A stretch of 64,000 nt of DNA. Origin: Ignavibacteriales bacterium (lineage in GTDB: Bacteria > Bacteroidota > Ignavibacteria > T3Sed10-11). Shown here piece by piece: positions 21,104 to 30,156 of this stretch. Positions within the stretch are counted from its first letter, which is position 1. Each line of letters starts with the position of its first letter. The DNA lies in NCBI GenBank assembly GCA_003562775.1, contig PWTU01000190.1, positions 42,381 to 106,380 on the forward strand. The letters are read 5' to 3'. The position numbers were made by a program, and so were the translations under genes. The notes under the pieces were generated by a model, which worked only from the letters and a program-made list of their open reading frames with translations, did not search any database and was not told where the DNA came from.

Positions 21104-22015
21104 GTCATCGTATTCATCTTCCTCCTCAGACTGACCGCGACGTTGAAGTATCGCCTTTATAAATGCAACGATTACAAGAATAGCCGCAATCAGGAAAAGG
21201 AATTGAAACATATTCCGGCTGATATAGGTAAACCACGAAACTTGCGCTTGAATATGATTTACCCAGTTATATTCGACCTGCCGCAAAGTATGTGGAAGAA
21301 CTGTAGCAAATGCCCGGTCGGCAGAGGCACCGTGCCGCATTTCGTGAAGAACCTCGATCAATGCTCTTTCACCATATACATCTACAATGTTTTCAATAAA
21401 GCTTAAGCTTTGTTGATACGCGAGCATCGTTTCGCTTCTGCCTGAGGGGAAGGAAACAAGCTCGTCAAAGCGGTACAGGTTATCGCGCATCGCAGCGCTT
21501 TCAAGCACCGACCACCCCGGGTCGGTTGCCAGCTCACTGATTCCCCCTGTTACCCACTGAGAGACTCCTTCATCAAGCCAGCGGGGCAGTATATTCGAAT
21601 CGATATGATGGTGCAAAACCAAATGGGATAACTCATGTTTTAATGTGCTTCGAAGTCTGAACGGATTGTCGACCATTCGTGTATAGTCGATGACCATGAG
21701 ATTTTGAGCCGGTATTGCAACTGCGACGACCATATCGCTGCCGAATGTGTCCCGAAAGCGTTTTCGGTCGTTCATAATAAAGATATTCGGTTTGAAGCTA
21801 ACCGGTAGGTGTAAGGTTTGTTCAAGCTCCATCTTGACCGGGGGGTAGATTCTTCCTATTTGTTGTGCAATATTATCAAGACGTGGAGGAAAGTGTATAA
21901 TTGCGTCTTCGGTTTCCAAAATTTTAAATTGATTATCATTAGCAGAAACAGGTATACCGCTTCGGTGTATGAATATCAGGAGTATCGCGAAAAACAAAAA
22001 TTTTAGCATATTCAT
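21083..22015 (-). CDS. Peptidase MA family gluzincin metalloprotease, secreted/membrane anchored
   Basis: LKHELSHLVLHHH...LPRWLDEGVSQWV (HExxH...E); signal peptide and C-terminal TM. Confidence 0.82.
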   Translation of the reverse strand: MNMLKFLFFAILLIFIHRSGIPVSANDNQFKILETEDAIIHFPPRLDNIAQQIGRIYPPVKMELEQTLHLPVSFKPNIFIMNDRKRFRDTFGSDMVVAVAIPAQNLMVIDYTRMVDNPFRLRSTLKHELSHLVLHHHIDSNILPRWLDEGVSQWVTGGISELATDPGWSVLESAAMRDNLYRFDELVSFPSGRSETMLAYQQSLSFIENIVDVYGERALIEVLHEMRHGASADRAFATVLPHTLRQVEYNWVNHIQAQVSWFTYISRNMFQFLFLIAAILVIVAFIKAILQRRGQSEEEDEYDDLPSDQR

Positions 22016-22204
22016 ACCTATAATATAATAAAAAAATGTATACCTATGTAAATGATTATTTAAATACTTGCGTTCTTTACTGGAATTTTATATATTTTAT
22101 GTGATTGATAGCTTCAGTGGAAATTGCTTCCCGATATACAGCATCGGGAGTGGAGCGTTCCGATTTATCGGTAATGTCGAGCGGGTACTGAGTGCAAAGC
22201 TAAA

Positions 22205-22277
<73 letters not shown>

Positions 22278-22311
22278 CTGCCCACGCGAAGAGGGATCTG
22301 TGGGCATAGTG

Positions 22312-22333
22312 ATACCCTGAAAATTCAGGGTAT
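22312..22333 (+). terminator. Hairpin downstream of tRNA-Gly
   Basis: Perfect ATACCCTGAA-AA-TTCAGGGTAT inverted repeat; no clear T-run. Confidence 0.45.
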
Positions 22334-22375
22334 AAAGTAAACAACCTCATTATATTTAAGCTGCCCCGCCGCCCA

Positions 22376-22397
22376 CCCCACCAGGCGGTGGGGTTTT
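22376..22397 (+). terminator. Rho-independent terminator-like hairpin
   Basis: CCCCACC-AGGC-GGTGGGG followed by TTTT. Confidence 0.7.
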
Positions 22398-22399
22398 AG

Positions 22400-22498
22400 T
22401 TATTGATTATTGAATAATGATTATTGAGAAAATATCTGACAGAAGTATGGTGGGACGCGCGAACAAATAATAAATAATCATTATTCAATAATCAATAA
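22400..22498. repeat. Perfect 26-bp inverted repeat (22400-22425 / 22473-22498) flanking 47 bp
   Basis: TTATTGATTATTGAATAATGATTATT ... AATAATCATTATTCAATAATCAATAA. Confidence 0.9.
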
Positions 22499-22502
22499 AA
22501 AA

Positions 22503-22574
22503 GGCGCCGTACCCAAGTGGTAAGGGAGAGGTCTGCAAAACCTTTATGCGGCGGTTCGAATCCGCCCGGCGCCT
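22503..22574 (+). tRNA. tRNA-Cys(GCA)
   Basis: GGCGCCG...CGGCGCC acceptor, GAGGTCTGCAAAACCTT anticodon arm, U73 discriminator. Confidence 0.95.
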
Positions 22575-22727
22575 CAGTAGAAAACTCTTAGTAAAATGCT
22601 GAGAGTTTTTTGTTTATTGTACGTTGAAAAGATCACGGCGGATCACCCGAAGGAGAGGAATGTGCGGAGCGGGTAATCCGCCCGGCGCCTCAGTAGAAAA
22701 CTCTTAGTAAAATGCTGAGAGTTTTTT
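22559..22727 (+). repeat. 53-bp direct repeat: tRNA-Cys 3' end plus downstream terminator, duplicated (22559-22611 and 22675-22727)
   Basis: Identical AATCCGCCCGGCGCCTCAGTAGAAAACTCTTAGTAAAATGCTGAGAGTTTTTT at both positions. Confidence 0.95.
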
Positions 22728-22787
22728 TATTGATTCTCCCCCATTTTTTTCGTATTTTTATATTCTATGAAAATTCTCAACCACCAT

Positions 22788-22876
22788 GCCGGGGTGGCGG
22801 AATTGGTAGACGCACAGGACTTAAAATCCTGGGTCCTGCAAAGGACGTGCCGGTTCGACTCCGGCCCTCGGTACCA
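22788..22876 (+). tRNA. tRNA-Leu(TAA), CCA encoded
   Basis: GCCGGGGTGGCGGAATTGGTAGACGC, CAGGA CTTAAAA TCCTG anticodon arm, variable arm, GGTTCGACTCC, ending ACCA. Confidence 0.96.
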
Positions 22877-22951
22877 AGTTAGTATTGTTCCACAAATTAA
22901 CTCGCCGTTTATTACCTGTCTATTATTTACATAATTAAGAGCGAGGGTGTT

Positions 22952-25021
22952 ATGAAATCACATTTTCGAATATATTGTACTTCATTAATTATACTTATTA
23001 TATCTTTCACCTTTTCCGGTTTCTCACAGGAAAAGGTGCCGCTCACACCAACCGATATGTGGGAATTGAAACGCGTCGGTTCGCTCAATGTTTCACCCGA
23101 CGGAAATAACGCCGCATTTACAGTAACCACTTTTGACATAGAAAAAAATCGGGGATCATCGGATATTTATATGCTCCGACTTGACGGCAGTGAGCCGTTC
23201 CGGTTTACACGTCATCCTGCATCGGATAGTTCACCCGTTTTCAGTCCGGATAGTAAAAACCTTGCATTTGTTTCGCGAAGGAATGGCAGCTCGGCACAAC
23301 TTTTTATTATCCCTGTCGATGGTGGTGAAGCAAGACAGGTTACCGAACTCCCGGTCTCTGTCTCTGCTCCGAAATGGTTTCCCGATGGTAAACGGATTGC
23401 ATTTGTTGCATCGGTGTACCCCGGCTATGATGGTGACTTTGATAAATTGAAATCTATGATTGAAGAGAACCGGGAAAGCAAAGTATCGGCAAAAGTAACG
23501 GAGAACAGAATTTACCGGCATTGGGATCGATGGTTAACCGACGGTATGTATCCAAGATTGTTTTCGGTCAATATCGAGACCGGTAAAGTGAAGGATCTTA
23601 TGCCCGGCACATCTGTATATTTTTCTATGATGGGCGGAGCGCAATATGATATTTCGCCCGACGGCAACGAGATTGCAGTATCAATCAACAGCACCGAACC
23701 GCCATACGAGCGATTGAATTACGATGTCTATTTGCTTAAAACAGACGGAAGCGGTGAAATGAAAAATATTACCGGCCACAATCCTGCCAACGACATTAAT
23801 CCGGTTTATAGCCCCGATGGTCGGACGATCCTGTACGGCAAGCAGCGATCGACTCATTTTTATGCAGACAAGGTACGATTGGTTCGATACGATTGTCAAA
23901 CAGGCGAACGTACGGTTCTTACCGAGGATATCGATTTTTCATTTCAGCAATGGGTGTGGTCGGAAAACGGTGAAACAATCTATTTTCACGCGGAGGATAG
24001 GGGAAAAAAATCTATTTTCTCACTTCCTGCTAACGGCGGAAGCGTTACCGAGATATTCCGGGGTGGAACAAACGATGCGGTTCAAATCGCGAGCAATAAC
24101 CGGCTGATCTTTTCTCACCAATCGTTTACACAACCACCGGCAATATTTGAAATGAAACGAGCCGGTCACGATTTAAAACAATTAACCTTTTTCAATAAAG
24201 AAATACTTGACAGGATAAAATTCGGTAACGTAGAAGATGTGACGTATAAAGGCGCGAATGACGCCAATGTGCAAATGTATATAGTCTATCCACCGGATTT
24301 TGACGCATCGAAAAAATGGCCGTTAGTGCATATGATACACGGCGGTCCGCACGGCATATTCGGTGATTTTTTCCATTTCAGATGGAATGCACAGCTATTC
24401 GCAGCGCCCGGTTATGTCGTAGCAATGTCGAACTTTCACGGTTCAACAAGTTTTGGTCAGGAGTTCGCTGAATCGATTCACGGCGCACATTCCGATAAGC
24501 CCTTCCGTGATATTATGAAAGCAACCGATTTTATGATCGATCGTGGGTACATAGATAAAACGCGAATGGCTGCAACCGGTGGCAGCTATGGGGGATATAT
24601 GGTGAGCTGGATTGCAGGACATACCGATAGATTTGCAGCACTGGTAAATCACGCCGGTGTATACAATATTATGGGACAATTTGCATCGGATGTAACTGCA
24701 CATAGGGCATATGCATACAGCGGTTCTCCCTGGGATGGCCTTGAACAGATGCAGGAGTGGAATCCCGCACTTCACGCTGAAAATTTCGTAACACCTATGC
24801 TTATTATACACGGCGAGCTTGATTACCGTGTACCCGTTACACAGGGACTTGAGGTGTACGGTGTGTTTAAAGGAAAAGGTACGGATGCGCGGTTGGTATA
24901 TTATCCCGACGAAAATCACTGGATACTGACACCGCAGAATTCGATATTTTGGTACGACGAACTCTATAGCTGGCTCGAACGTTATATTGGAAAAGGGCCT
25001 CTCGAGCTGACAAGGGACTAA
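22952..25021 (+). CDS. S9 family peptidase (acylaminoacyl-peptidase-like), secreted
   Basis: Signal peptide; TolB-like propeller repeats (SPDGN, SPDSKN); AATGGSYGGYMVSW; DYRVPVTQGLE; DENHW. Confidence 0.92.
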   Translation: MKSHFRIYCTSLIILIISFTFSGFSQEKVPLTPTDMWELKRVGSLNVSPDGNNAAFTVTTFDIEKNRGSSDIYMLRLDGSEPFRFTRHPASDSSPVFSPDSKNLAFVSRRNGSSAQLFIIPVDGGEARQVTELPVSVSAPKWFPDGKRIAFVASVYPGYDGDFDKLKSMIEENRESKVSAKVTENRIYRHWDRWLTDGMYPRLFSVNIETGKVKDLMPGTSVYFSMMGGAQYDISPDGNEIAVSINSTEPPYERLNYDVYLLKTDGSGEMKNITGHNPANDINPVYSPDGRTILYGKQRSTHFYADKVRLVRYDCQTGERTVLTEDIDFSFQQWVWSENGETIYFHAEDRGKKSIFSLPANGGSVTEIFRGGTNDAVQIASNNRLIFSHQSFTQPPAIFEMKRAGHDLKQLTFFNKEILDRIKFGNVEDVTYKGANDANVQMYIVYPPDFDASKKWPLVHMIHGGPHGIFGDFFHFRWNAQLFAAPGYVVAMSNFHGSTSFGQEFAESIHGAHSDKPFRDIMKATDFMIDRGYIDKTRMAATGGSYGGYMVSWIAGHTDRFAALVNHAGVYNIMGQFASDVTAHRAYAYSGSPWDGLEQMQEWNPALHAENFVTPMLIIHGELDYRVPVTQGLEVYGVFKGKGTDARLVYYPDENHWILTPQNSIFWYDELYSWLERYIGKGPLELTRD

Positions 25022-25072
25022 TAATCTAAGAAACTAACTAACAATCATAATAATAAACGAGAGGAGTGGCGA

Positions 25073-25600
25073 ATGAATTATAATCAAGTAATCAAAAATA
25101 TTGTTGCGGTGTTGTTGTTGTTCTCCGGCGGACTTGTTTTTGCGCAAACGCAAGATGAAGAGTTTCAACAACTCTACCAGGAGTATATGGAATTAAATCA
25201 GCGCCTTCAGCAAATACAGCAGCAAGCTTTGCAAGATGAAAATGTCGCGGAACACGCAGAAGAATATTCTGCCTTCGTTGACGAGAAATTGAGAGAAATC
25301 GATCCGCGTGCAGGCGATCTCGTTGAACAACGGGAAGAGACAATAGATTTAATTCAGGCCGCACAAGCGGAGGGAGATTTCGAGTCGATTCAGGAACTCC
25401 AGCAAGGATATGAGCAAATCAGCCAGCAATTACAGCCATATATGCAACAGGCGATGGCAGATGAAGAAGTGCAGGAACGGCGGAACGAATTTGAAGAGAT
25501 CCTCGTAGGAAAAATGGAGGAAATAGACCCCGAAACGGTTCCGCTATTTAACAGAATGGCTGAACTGTCGGAGAAATTAGATAGAATGATGCAGCAATAG
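25073..25600 (+). CDS. Secreted Gln/Glu-rich coiled-coil protein with internal duplication
   Basis: Signal peptide ending VFAQ; two ~50-aa repeats each containing LQ..QQA..DE.V...E....v..K..EIDP. Confidence 0.6.
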   Translation: MNYNQVIKNIVAVLLLFSGGLVFAQTQDEEFQQLYQEYMELNQRLQQIQQQALQDENVAEHAEEYSAFVDEKLREIDPRAGDLVEQREETIDLIQAAQAEGDFESIQELQQGYEQISQQLQPYMQQAMADEEVQERRNEFEEILVGKMEEIDPETVPLFNRMAELSEKLDRMMQQ

Positions 25601-25622
25601 ACAGTCAATGTCGATCCTGTCT

Positions 25623-25669
25623 AAATCAGGCAAATACGCGGGCATATACGGTATTTGCCTGATTTTTCT
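25623..25669 (+). terminator. Rho-independent terminator
   Basis: 15-bp perfect stem AAATCAGGCAAATAC / GTATTTGCCTGATTT then T-rich. Confidence 0.88.
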
Positions 25670-25692
25670 TTCCAATTCAGAAATTATTTTTC

Positions 25693-25721
25693 TTGAATAA
25701 TTTTACCAAAATATGTATATT
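25693..25721 (+). promoter_or_regulatory. Sigma70-like promoter upstream of tRNA-Val
   Basis: TTGAAT (25693-25698), 17-bp spacer, TATATT (25716-25721). Confidence 0.6.
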
Positions 25722-25767
25722 AAGTATTCTTAGCTTAGAAGCGAGAAGAAGAATTATAGTGCTTCGC

Positions 25768-25841
<74 letters not shown>

Positions 25842-25853
25842 CGTTAAGATTAT

Positions 25854-25879
25854 AAATCGGAGTTTACTCCGATTTTTTA
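25854..25879 (+). terminator. Terminator/attenuator hairpin between tRNA-Val and thrS
   Basis: AAATCGGAGT-TT-ACTCCGATTT followed by TTTAT; only ~26 nt before the thrS start. Confidence 0.8.
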
Positions 25880-25905
25880 TTGCCAATATTTATTCTGTGA
25901 GGTGC

Positions 25906-27828
25906 ATGGAAAAAGTAACAATCAGTCTTCCGGACGGTTCGCAAAAGGAATATCCGAAGGGTGTAACGGCGTATGAAGTAGCTGAGTCGATCAGCAAAGG
26001 ACTTGCAGAGGAAGCGCTTGCTGCGATGCATAATGATAACGTGATCGATCTGCATCGCCCTATCAAAGAGGACGGATCGTTGCGTTTGTTGACATTCGAT
26101 GATCCGGAAGGGAAACATGTCTACTGGCACAGTACCTCGCACGTTATGGCCCATGCGATCGAAGAGCTATATCCCGGCGCGAAATTCGGTGTCGGGCCGG
26201 CAATTGAGAACGGGTTTTACTACGATATCGATATCGATGCGCGTTTATCGGACGATGATCTAAAACGCATCGAGGAGAAAATGCGTGATATCGTCGAGCG
26301 TGGTGAAATATTCGAACGTGAAGTGCTTCCGAAAGACAAAGCAATCGAATACTTCAAGAAAAAAAACGATCCGTACAAACTGGAGCTTCTTGAGGAAATA
26401 GACGGCAATAGCGAAATAGTCAGCTTGTACCACGAGGGATCATTTACGGATCTGTGTCGCGGTCCGCATCTTCCGAATACAAAGAAGATAAAGCATTTTA
26501 AATTGTTAAGTGTCTCGGGGTCGTATTGGCGGGGCAGCAACGACCGGCAGATGTTGCAGCGCGTATACGGCGTTTCATCGCCGAAGAAAAAATATATCGA
26601 TGAATATATCGAACGGCTTGAAGAAGCAAAACGACGGGATCATCGAAAGCTCGGCAAAGAGCTCGAACTATTTATGTTCAACGAGATTTCTCCCGGGGCA
26701 CCGTTCTGGCTGCCGAAAGGTATGATAATTTTCCGGGAACTTGAAAAATTCATTCGCGAAGAGCTTGACAATACCGGCTACGACGAGATTAGCACGCCGA
26801 TTTTAGTGAAAAAAAAGTTATGGGAGCAATCGGGACACTGGGATCATTATCAGGAAAATATGTTTCTGTTAAATGTCGATGATGAAACGTTTAGTATTAA
26901 GCCGATGAACTGTCCCGAAAGTACATACGTATATAAAATAAAAGTTCGCAGCTATAAAGATTTACCAATCCGGCTTTCTGAAATTGGGCGATTACAACGG
27001 AACGAGATTTCGGGTGCTTTAGGCGGGATGTTCCGCGTACGGCAAATTACGATGGACGATGCGCATCTTTTCGTGCGACCCGATCAGATACTCGATGAGA
27101 TTGACAAACTCATTGAACTCATTACTAAAGTATATAATATATTCGGATTCGAACCGACATTTAGTCTTGCAACGCGGCCCGAGGATTCAATGGGTGATCC
27201 CGAATTATGGGATAAAGCCGAGCAGTCGCTTGAAGAAGCCCTCAAGCGAAATAAAATCGATTTTTCTCTTAAAGAGAAAGACGGCGCATTCTACGGACCT
27301 AAGATCGATGTACAGATTAAAGATGCACTCGGACGGATGTGGCAGCTTGCAACAATCCAGCTCGATTTTCAGATGCCCGAGCGATTCGACCTGGAATATG
27401 TAAACGAAGACGATGAGCGTGTGAGACCGGTTATGATTCATCGGGCCGTCTTTGGTTCCTTTGAGCGTTTTGTCGGTATTTTGGTCGAACATTTCGCGGG
27501 AGCGTTTCCGACCTGGTTATCGCCGGTACAGGCGGTGGTGCTACCGATCAGCGGTGCACATCACCAGTATGCGGAATGGGCGAAAGACCGTTTAAAAGAA
27601 TCGGGTATACGCGTTGAAATCGATAAGCGCAATGAAAAAGTCGGGTATAAAATTCGCGAATGGGAAAATCGAAAAGCACCGTATATGCTCATAGTTGGAA
27701 ATAAAGAAATGGAGAATAAAACAGTCTCCGTACGAAAGCATCACATAGGCGATACCGGAGCAATGGATTTAGACGAATTTATTTCGGTGATTACCGAAGA
27801 AATTCGGAAGAAAAAATTGTCTAACTAA
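25906..27828 (+). CDS. thrS: Threonyl-tRNA synthetase
   Basis: TGS domain, HSTSHVMAHAIEELYP, MNCPES, VFGSFERFVGILVEHF; ATG at 25906 (ORF track uses GTG 25897). Confidence 0.96.
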   Translation: MEKVTISLPDGSQKEYPKGVTAYEVAESISKGLAEEALAAMHNDNVIDLHRPIKEDGSLRLLTFDDPEGKHVYWHSTSHVMAHAIEELYPGAKFGVGPAIENGFYYDIDIDARLSDDDLKRIEEKMRDIVERGEIFEREVLPKDKAIEYFKKKNDPYKLELLEEIDGNSEIVSLYHEGSFTDLCRGPHLPNTKKIKHFKLLSVSGSYWRGSNDRQMLQRVYGVSSPKKKYIDEYIERLEEAKRRDHRKLGKELELFMFNEISPGAPFWLPKGMIIFRELEKFIREELDNTGYDEISTPILVKKKLWEQSGHWDHYQENMFLLNVDDETFSIKPMNCPESTYVYKIKVRSYKDLPIRLSEIGRLQRNEISGALGGMFRVRQITMDDAHLFVRPDQILDEIDKLIELITKVYNIFGFEPTFSLATRPEDSMGDPELWDKAEQSLEEALKRNKIDFSLKEKDGAFYGPKIDVQIKDALGRMWQLATIQLDFQMPERFDLEYVNEDDERVRPVMIHRAVFGSFERFVGILVEHFAGAFPTWLSPVQAVVLPISGAHHQYAEWAKDRLKESGIRVEIDKRNEKVGYKIREWENRKAPYMLIVGNKEMENKTVSVRKHHIGDTGAMDLDEFISVITEEIRKKKLSN

Positions 27829-27843
27829 AAAGGAGAATACCTT

Positions 27844-28380
27844 ATTAAAGAAAAGCGGTTACGGGTTAATGATGAAATTCGCGCTCCCCGTGTGCGAGTT
27901 ATTGATGAAAACGGGAATCAAATTGGTATAATTGCAGTTCAAGAGGCGAGACGAACGGCAGAGGAGAGAGGGTATGATTTAATCGAAATATCGCCGAATG
28001 CCAATCCGCCGGTATGCAAATTTCTCGATTATGGGAAATACCGTTACGAACAGATGAAAAAAGAAAAATTGCAGCGAAAACACCAGCAACAGACACAGGT
28101 AAAAGAAATTCGCTTGCATCCAAATACGGACGATCATGATTTTGAATATAAAGCTCGGCACGCCCGCAGGTTTCTGGAAGAGGGAAATAAGGTGAAAGCA
28201 ACGGTAATTTTTAAAGGACGCGAAATTACGTATCAGGATCAAGGAAAAGAAATCCTGCTGCGTCTGTTGGAGAAAGTTGAAGACCTTACGAAAGTTGAGC
28301 AAGAGCCGAAGATGGAAGGCCGGAGTATGATAATGATGCTGGCGCCCGAGAAGAAAAAAGGCGGGGGTAAAAAAAATTAA
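27844..28380 (+). CDS. infC: Translation initiation factor IF-3, probable AUU start
   Basis: aaggag SD, then ATT AAA GAA AAG CGG TTA CGG GTT AAT GAT GAA ATT = IKEKRLRVNDEIRAPRVRVIDENG, the conserved IF-3 N-terminus; the track ORF (27892) loses it. Confidence 0.9.
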   Translation: MKEKRLRVNDEIRAPRVRVIDENGNQIGIIAVQEARRTAEERGYDLIEISPNANPPVCKFLDYGKYRYEQMKKEKLQRKHQQQTQVKEIRLHPNTDDHDFEYKARHARRFLEEGNKVKATVIFKGREITYQDQGKEILLRLLEKVEDLTKVEQEPKMEGRSMIMMLAPEKKKGGGKKN

Positions 28381-28427
28381 TTGTATTTATTCGTATCTTA
28401 TTATTTATTAACTAAGAGGGAAGCGTC

Positions 28428-28619
28428 ATGCCAAAGATGAAATCAAACCGAGGCGCTGCAAAAACGTTCAAACGAACTGCCTCCGGTAGATACAAACGCA
28501 TGAAAGCGTATAAAAGTCACATTTTAACTAAGAAATCCCGGAAGAGGAAACGTAATTTACGTAAAGCAACGATCGTACATCCGACCGATCAGAAGCGAGT
28601 GAGCCGGATGGTGGGATAA
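28428..28619 (+). CDS. rpmI: 50S ribosomal protein L35
   Basis: [24 protein letters not shown]...[16 protein letters not shown]. Confidence 0.96.
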   Translation: MPKMKSNRGAAKTFKRTASGRYKRMKAYKSHILTKKSRKRKRNLRKATIVHPTDQKRVSRMVG

Positions 28620-28667
28620 TAACAAGCAATAGAATGTTAGAAAAGACTAATGCAGGAGTAATATTTC

Positions 28668-29015
28668 ATGCCACGTTCAAAAAATAGTGTAGCATCAAAA
28701 AATAGAAGAAAGAAAGTACTGAAACAGGCAAAGGGTGCATTCGGTGCACGCAGCAAGTTGATTTCGGTAGCAAAACACCATGTCGAAAAGTCATTGCAAT
28801 ACGCGTATCGGGATCGGCGCGCGAAGAAACGATCTTTCAGACAGTTGTGGATTACCCGTATCAACGCTGCCGCCCGTATGAACGGAACAAATTATTCGAA
28901 ATTAATTGAAGCGCTCGGCAATAAAGATATGCAGATTAATCGTAAGATACTTGCCGATTTAGCAGTGAATCATCCAAAAGCATTTTCCGAAGTAGTGAAA
29001 TTTGCGATGGCATAA
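28668..29015 (+). CDS. rplT: 50S ribosomal protein L20
   Basis: [29 protein letters not shown]...[21 protein letters not shown]. Confidence 0.96.
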   Translation: MPRSKNSVASKNRRKKVLKQAKGAFGARSKLISVAKHHVEKSLQYAYRDRRAKKRSFRQLWITRINAAARMNGTNYSKLIEALGNKDMQINRKILADLAVNHPKAFSEVVKFAMA

Positions 29016-29024
29016 TACCGGGGT

Positions 29025-29097
29025 AACTCCCATTACGGATCATAAAACTCCTGCGTATTATGCAGGGAATATGATGTAGTAATGGGAGTTTTTATAT
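29025..29097 (+). terminator. Nested terminator-like structure between rplT and pheS (possible attenuator)
   Basis: 12-bp perfect stem AACTCCCATTAC/GTAATGGGAGTT enclosing inner CCTGC/GCAGG hairpin, then TTTTATA. Confidence 0.7.
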
Positions 29098-29121
29098 TTA
29101 AACCTAACAATACAGCTTGTC

Positions 29122-30138
29122 ATGAATCTAACATCCGTCCACGAAACTCTTGAAACCCTGAAAGCCGAGATTCAATCGGTTTCAACGAAAGAAGATCTTG
29201 AACAATTCCGCCTGAAGTATCTTGTGCGGAAAGGTATTGTACAACAAATGTTTGAAGGTCTCAAGACTGTAGCTCCTGAGGAACGGCCGCTTCTTGGCAA
29301 AGCGCTCAATGAACTTCGTCAGACTGCCCAACGACTTTTTGATGATAAGAAAAATGAACTTGAACAAGTGCAAATGGCAGCAAAAGATGAAGTCGACCTT
29401 ACCATTCCGGGACGCCGCCGTCCCATCGGCACAAAGCATCCGATTACGCAGGCGCTCGATGATATGGTCGCTATATTTAAATCGATGGGATTTGCCGTCG
29501 CGCTCGGGCCGGAAATCGAGGACGATTTTCATAATTTTGAGGCGCTCAATTTTCCGCCCGATCATCCCGCGCGAGATATGCAGGACACCTTTTTTCTCGA
29601 TGACACGGCACTTCTAAGAACGCATACCTCACCGGTACAGATTCGCATAATGATGAACCGGAAACCTCCGATACGGCATATTATGCCCGGCCGGGTGTAC
29701 CGCAACGAGGCAATTAGCGCACGCAGCTATTGTATGTTTCACCAACTTGAAGGTCTTGCTGTTGATGAGAAAATTACCTTTGCCGAATTAAAGGGGACAC
29801 TTGCTGCATTCGCAAAGAAATTCTTCGGCTCAAACGTAAAATATGTTTTTCGCCCGAGCTTTTTCCCGTTTACCGAACCAAGCGCAGAAATGGATATCTC
29901 CTGCTTTCTATGTGACGGTAAGGGATGTCGAGTTTGCAAACAGTCCGGCTGGCTTGAAATTCTCGGCTGCGGTATGGTGGATCCAAATGTATTCAAAGCG
30001 GTGGGCTATGATCCGGAGGAGGTCACCGGTTACGCTTTCGGAATGGGAATCGACCGCACTGCGTTGCTTCTTTATGGCATAGACGATATCCGTTTGTTAT
30101 ATGAAAATAATGTTCGCTTACTTAATCAATTCACGTAA
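29122..30138 (+). CDS. pheS: Phenylalanyl-tRNA synthetase alpha subunit
   Basis: HPITQALDDMVAIFKSMGF, FHQLEGLAVDE, GFGMGIDR-type motif (AFGMGIDRTALL). Confidence 0.96.
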   Translation: MNLTSVHETLETLKAEIQSVSTKEDLEQFRLKYLVRKGIVQQMFEGLKTVAPEERPLLGKALNELRQTAQRLFDDKKNELEQVQMAAKDEVDLTIPGRRRPIGTKHPITQALDDMVAIFKSMGFAVALGPEIEDDFHNFEALNFPPDHPARDMQDTFFLDDTALLRTHTSPVQIRIMMNRKPPIRHIMPGRVYRNEAISARSYCMFHQLEGLAVDEKITFAELKGTLAAFAKKFFGSNVKYVFRPSFFPFTEPSAEMDISCFLCDGKGCRVCKQSGWLEILGCGMVDPNVFKAVGYDPEEVTGYAFGMGIDRTALLLYGIDDIRLLYENNVRLLNQFT

Positions 30139-30156
30139 TCGTACTGTACGTAGTCT

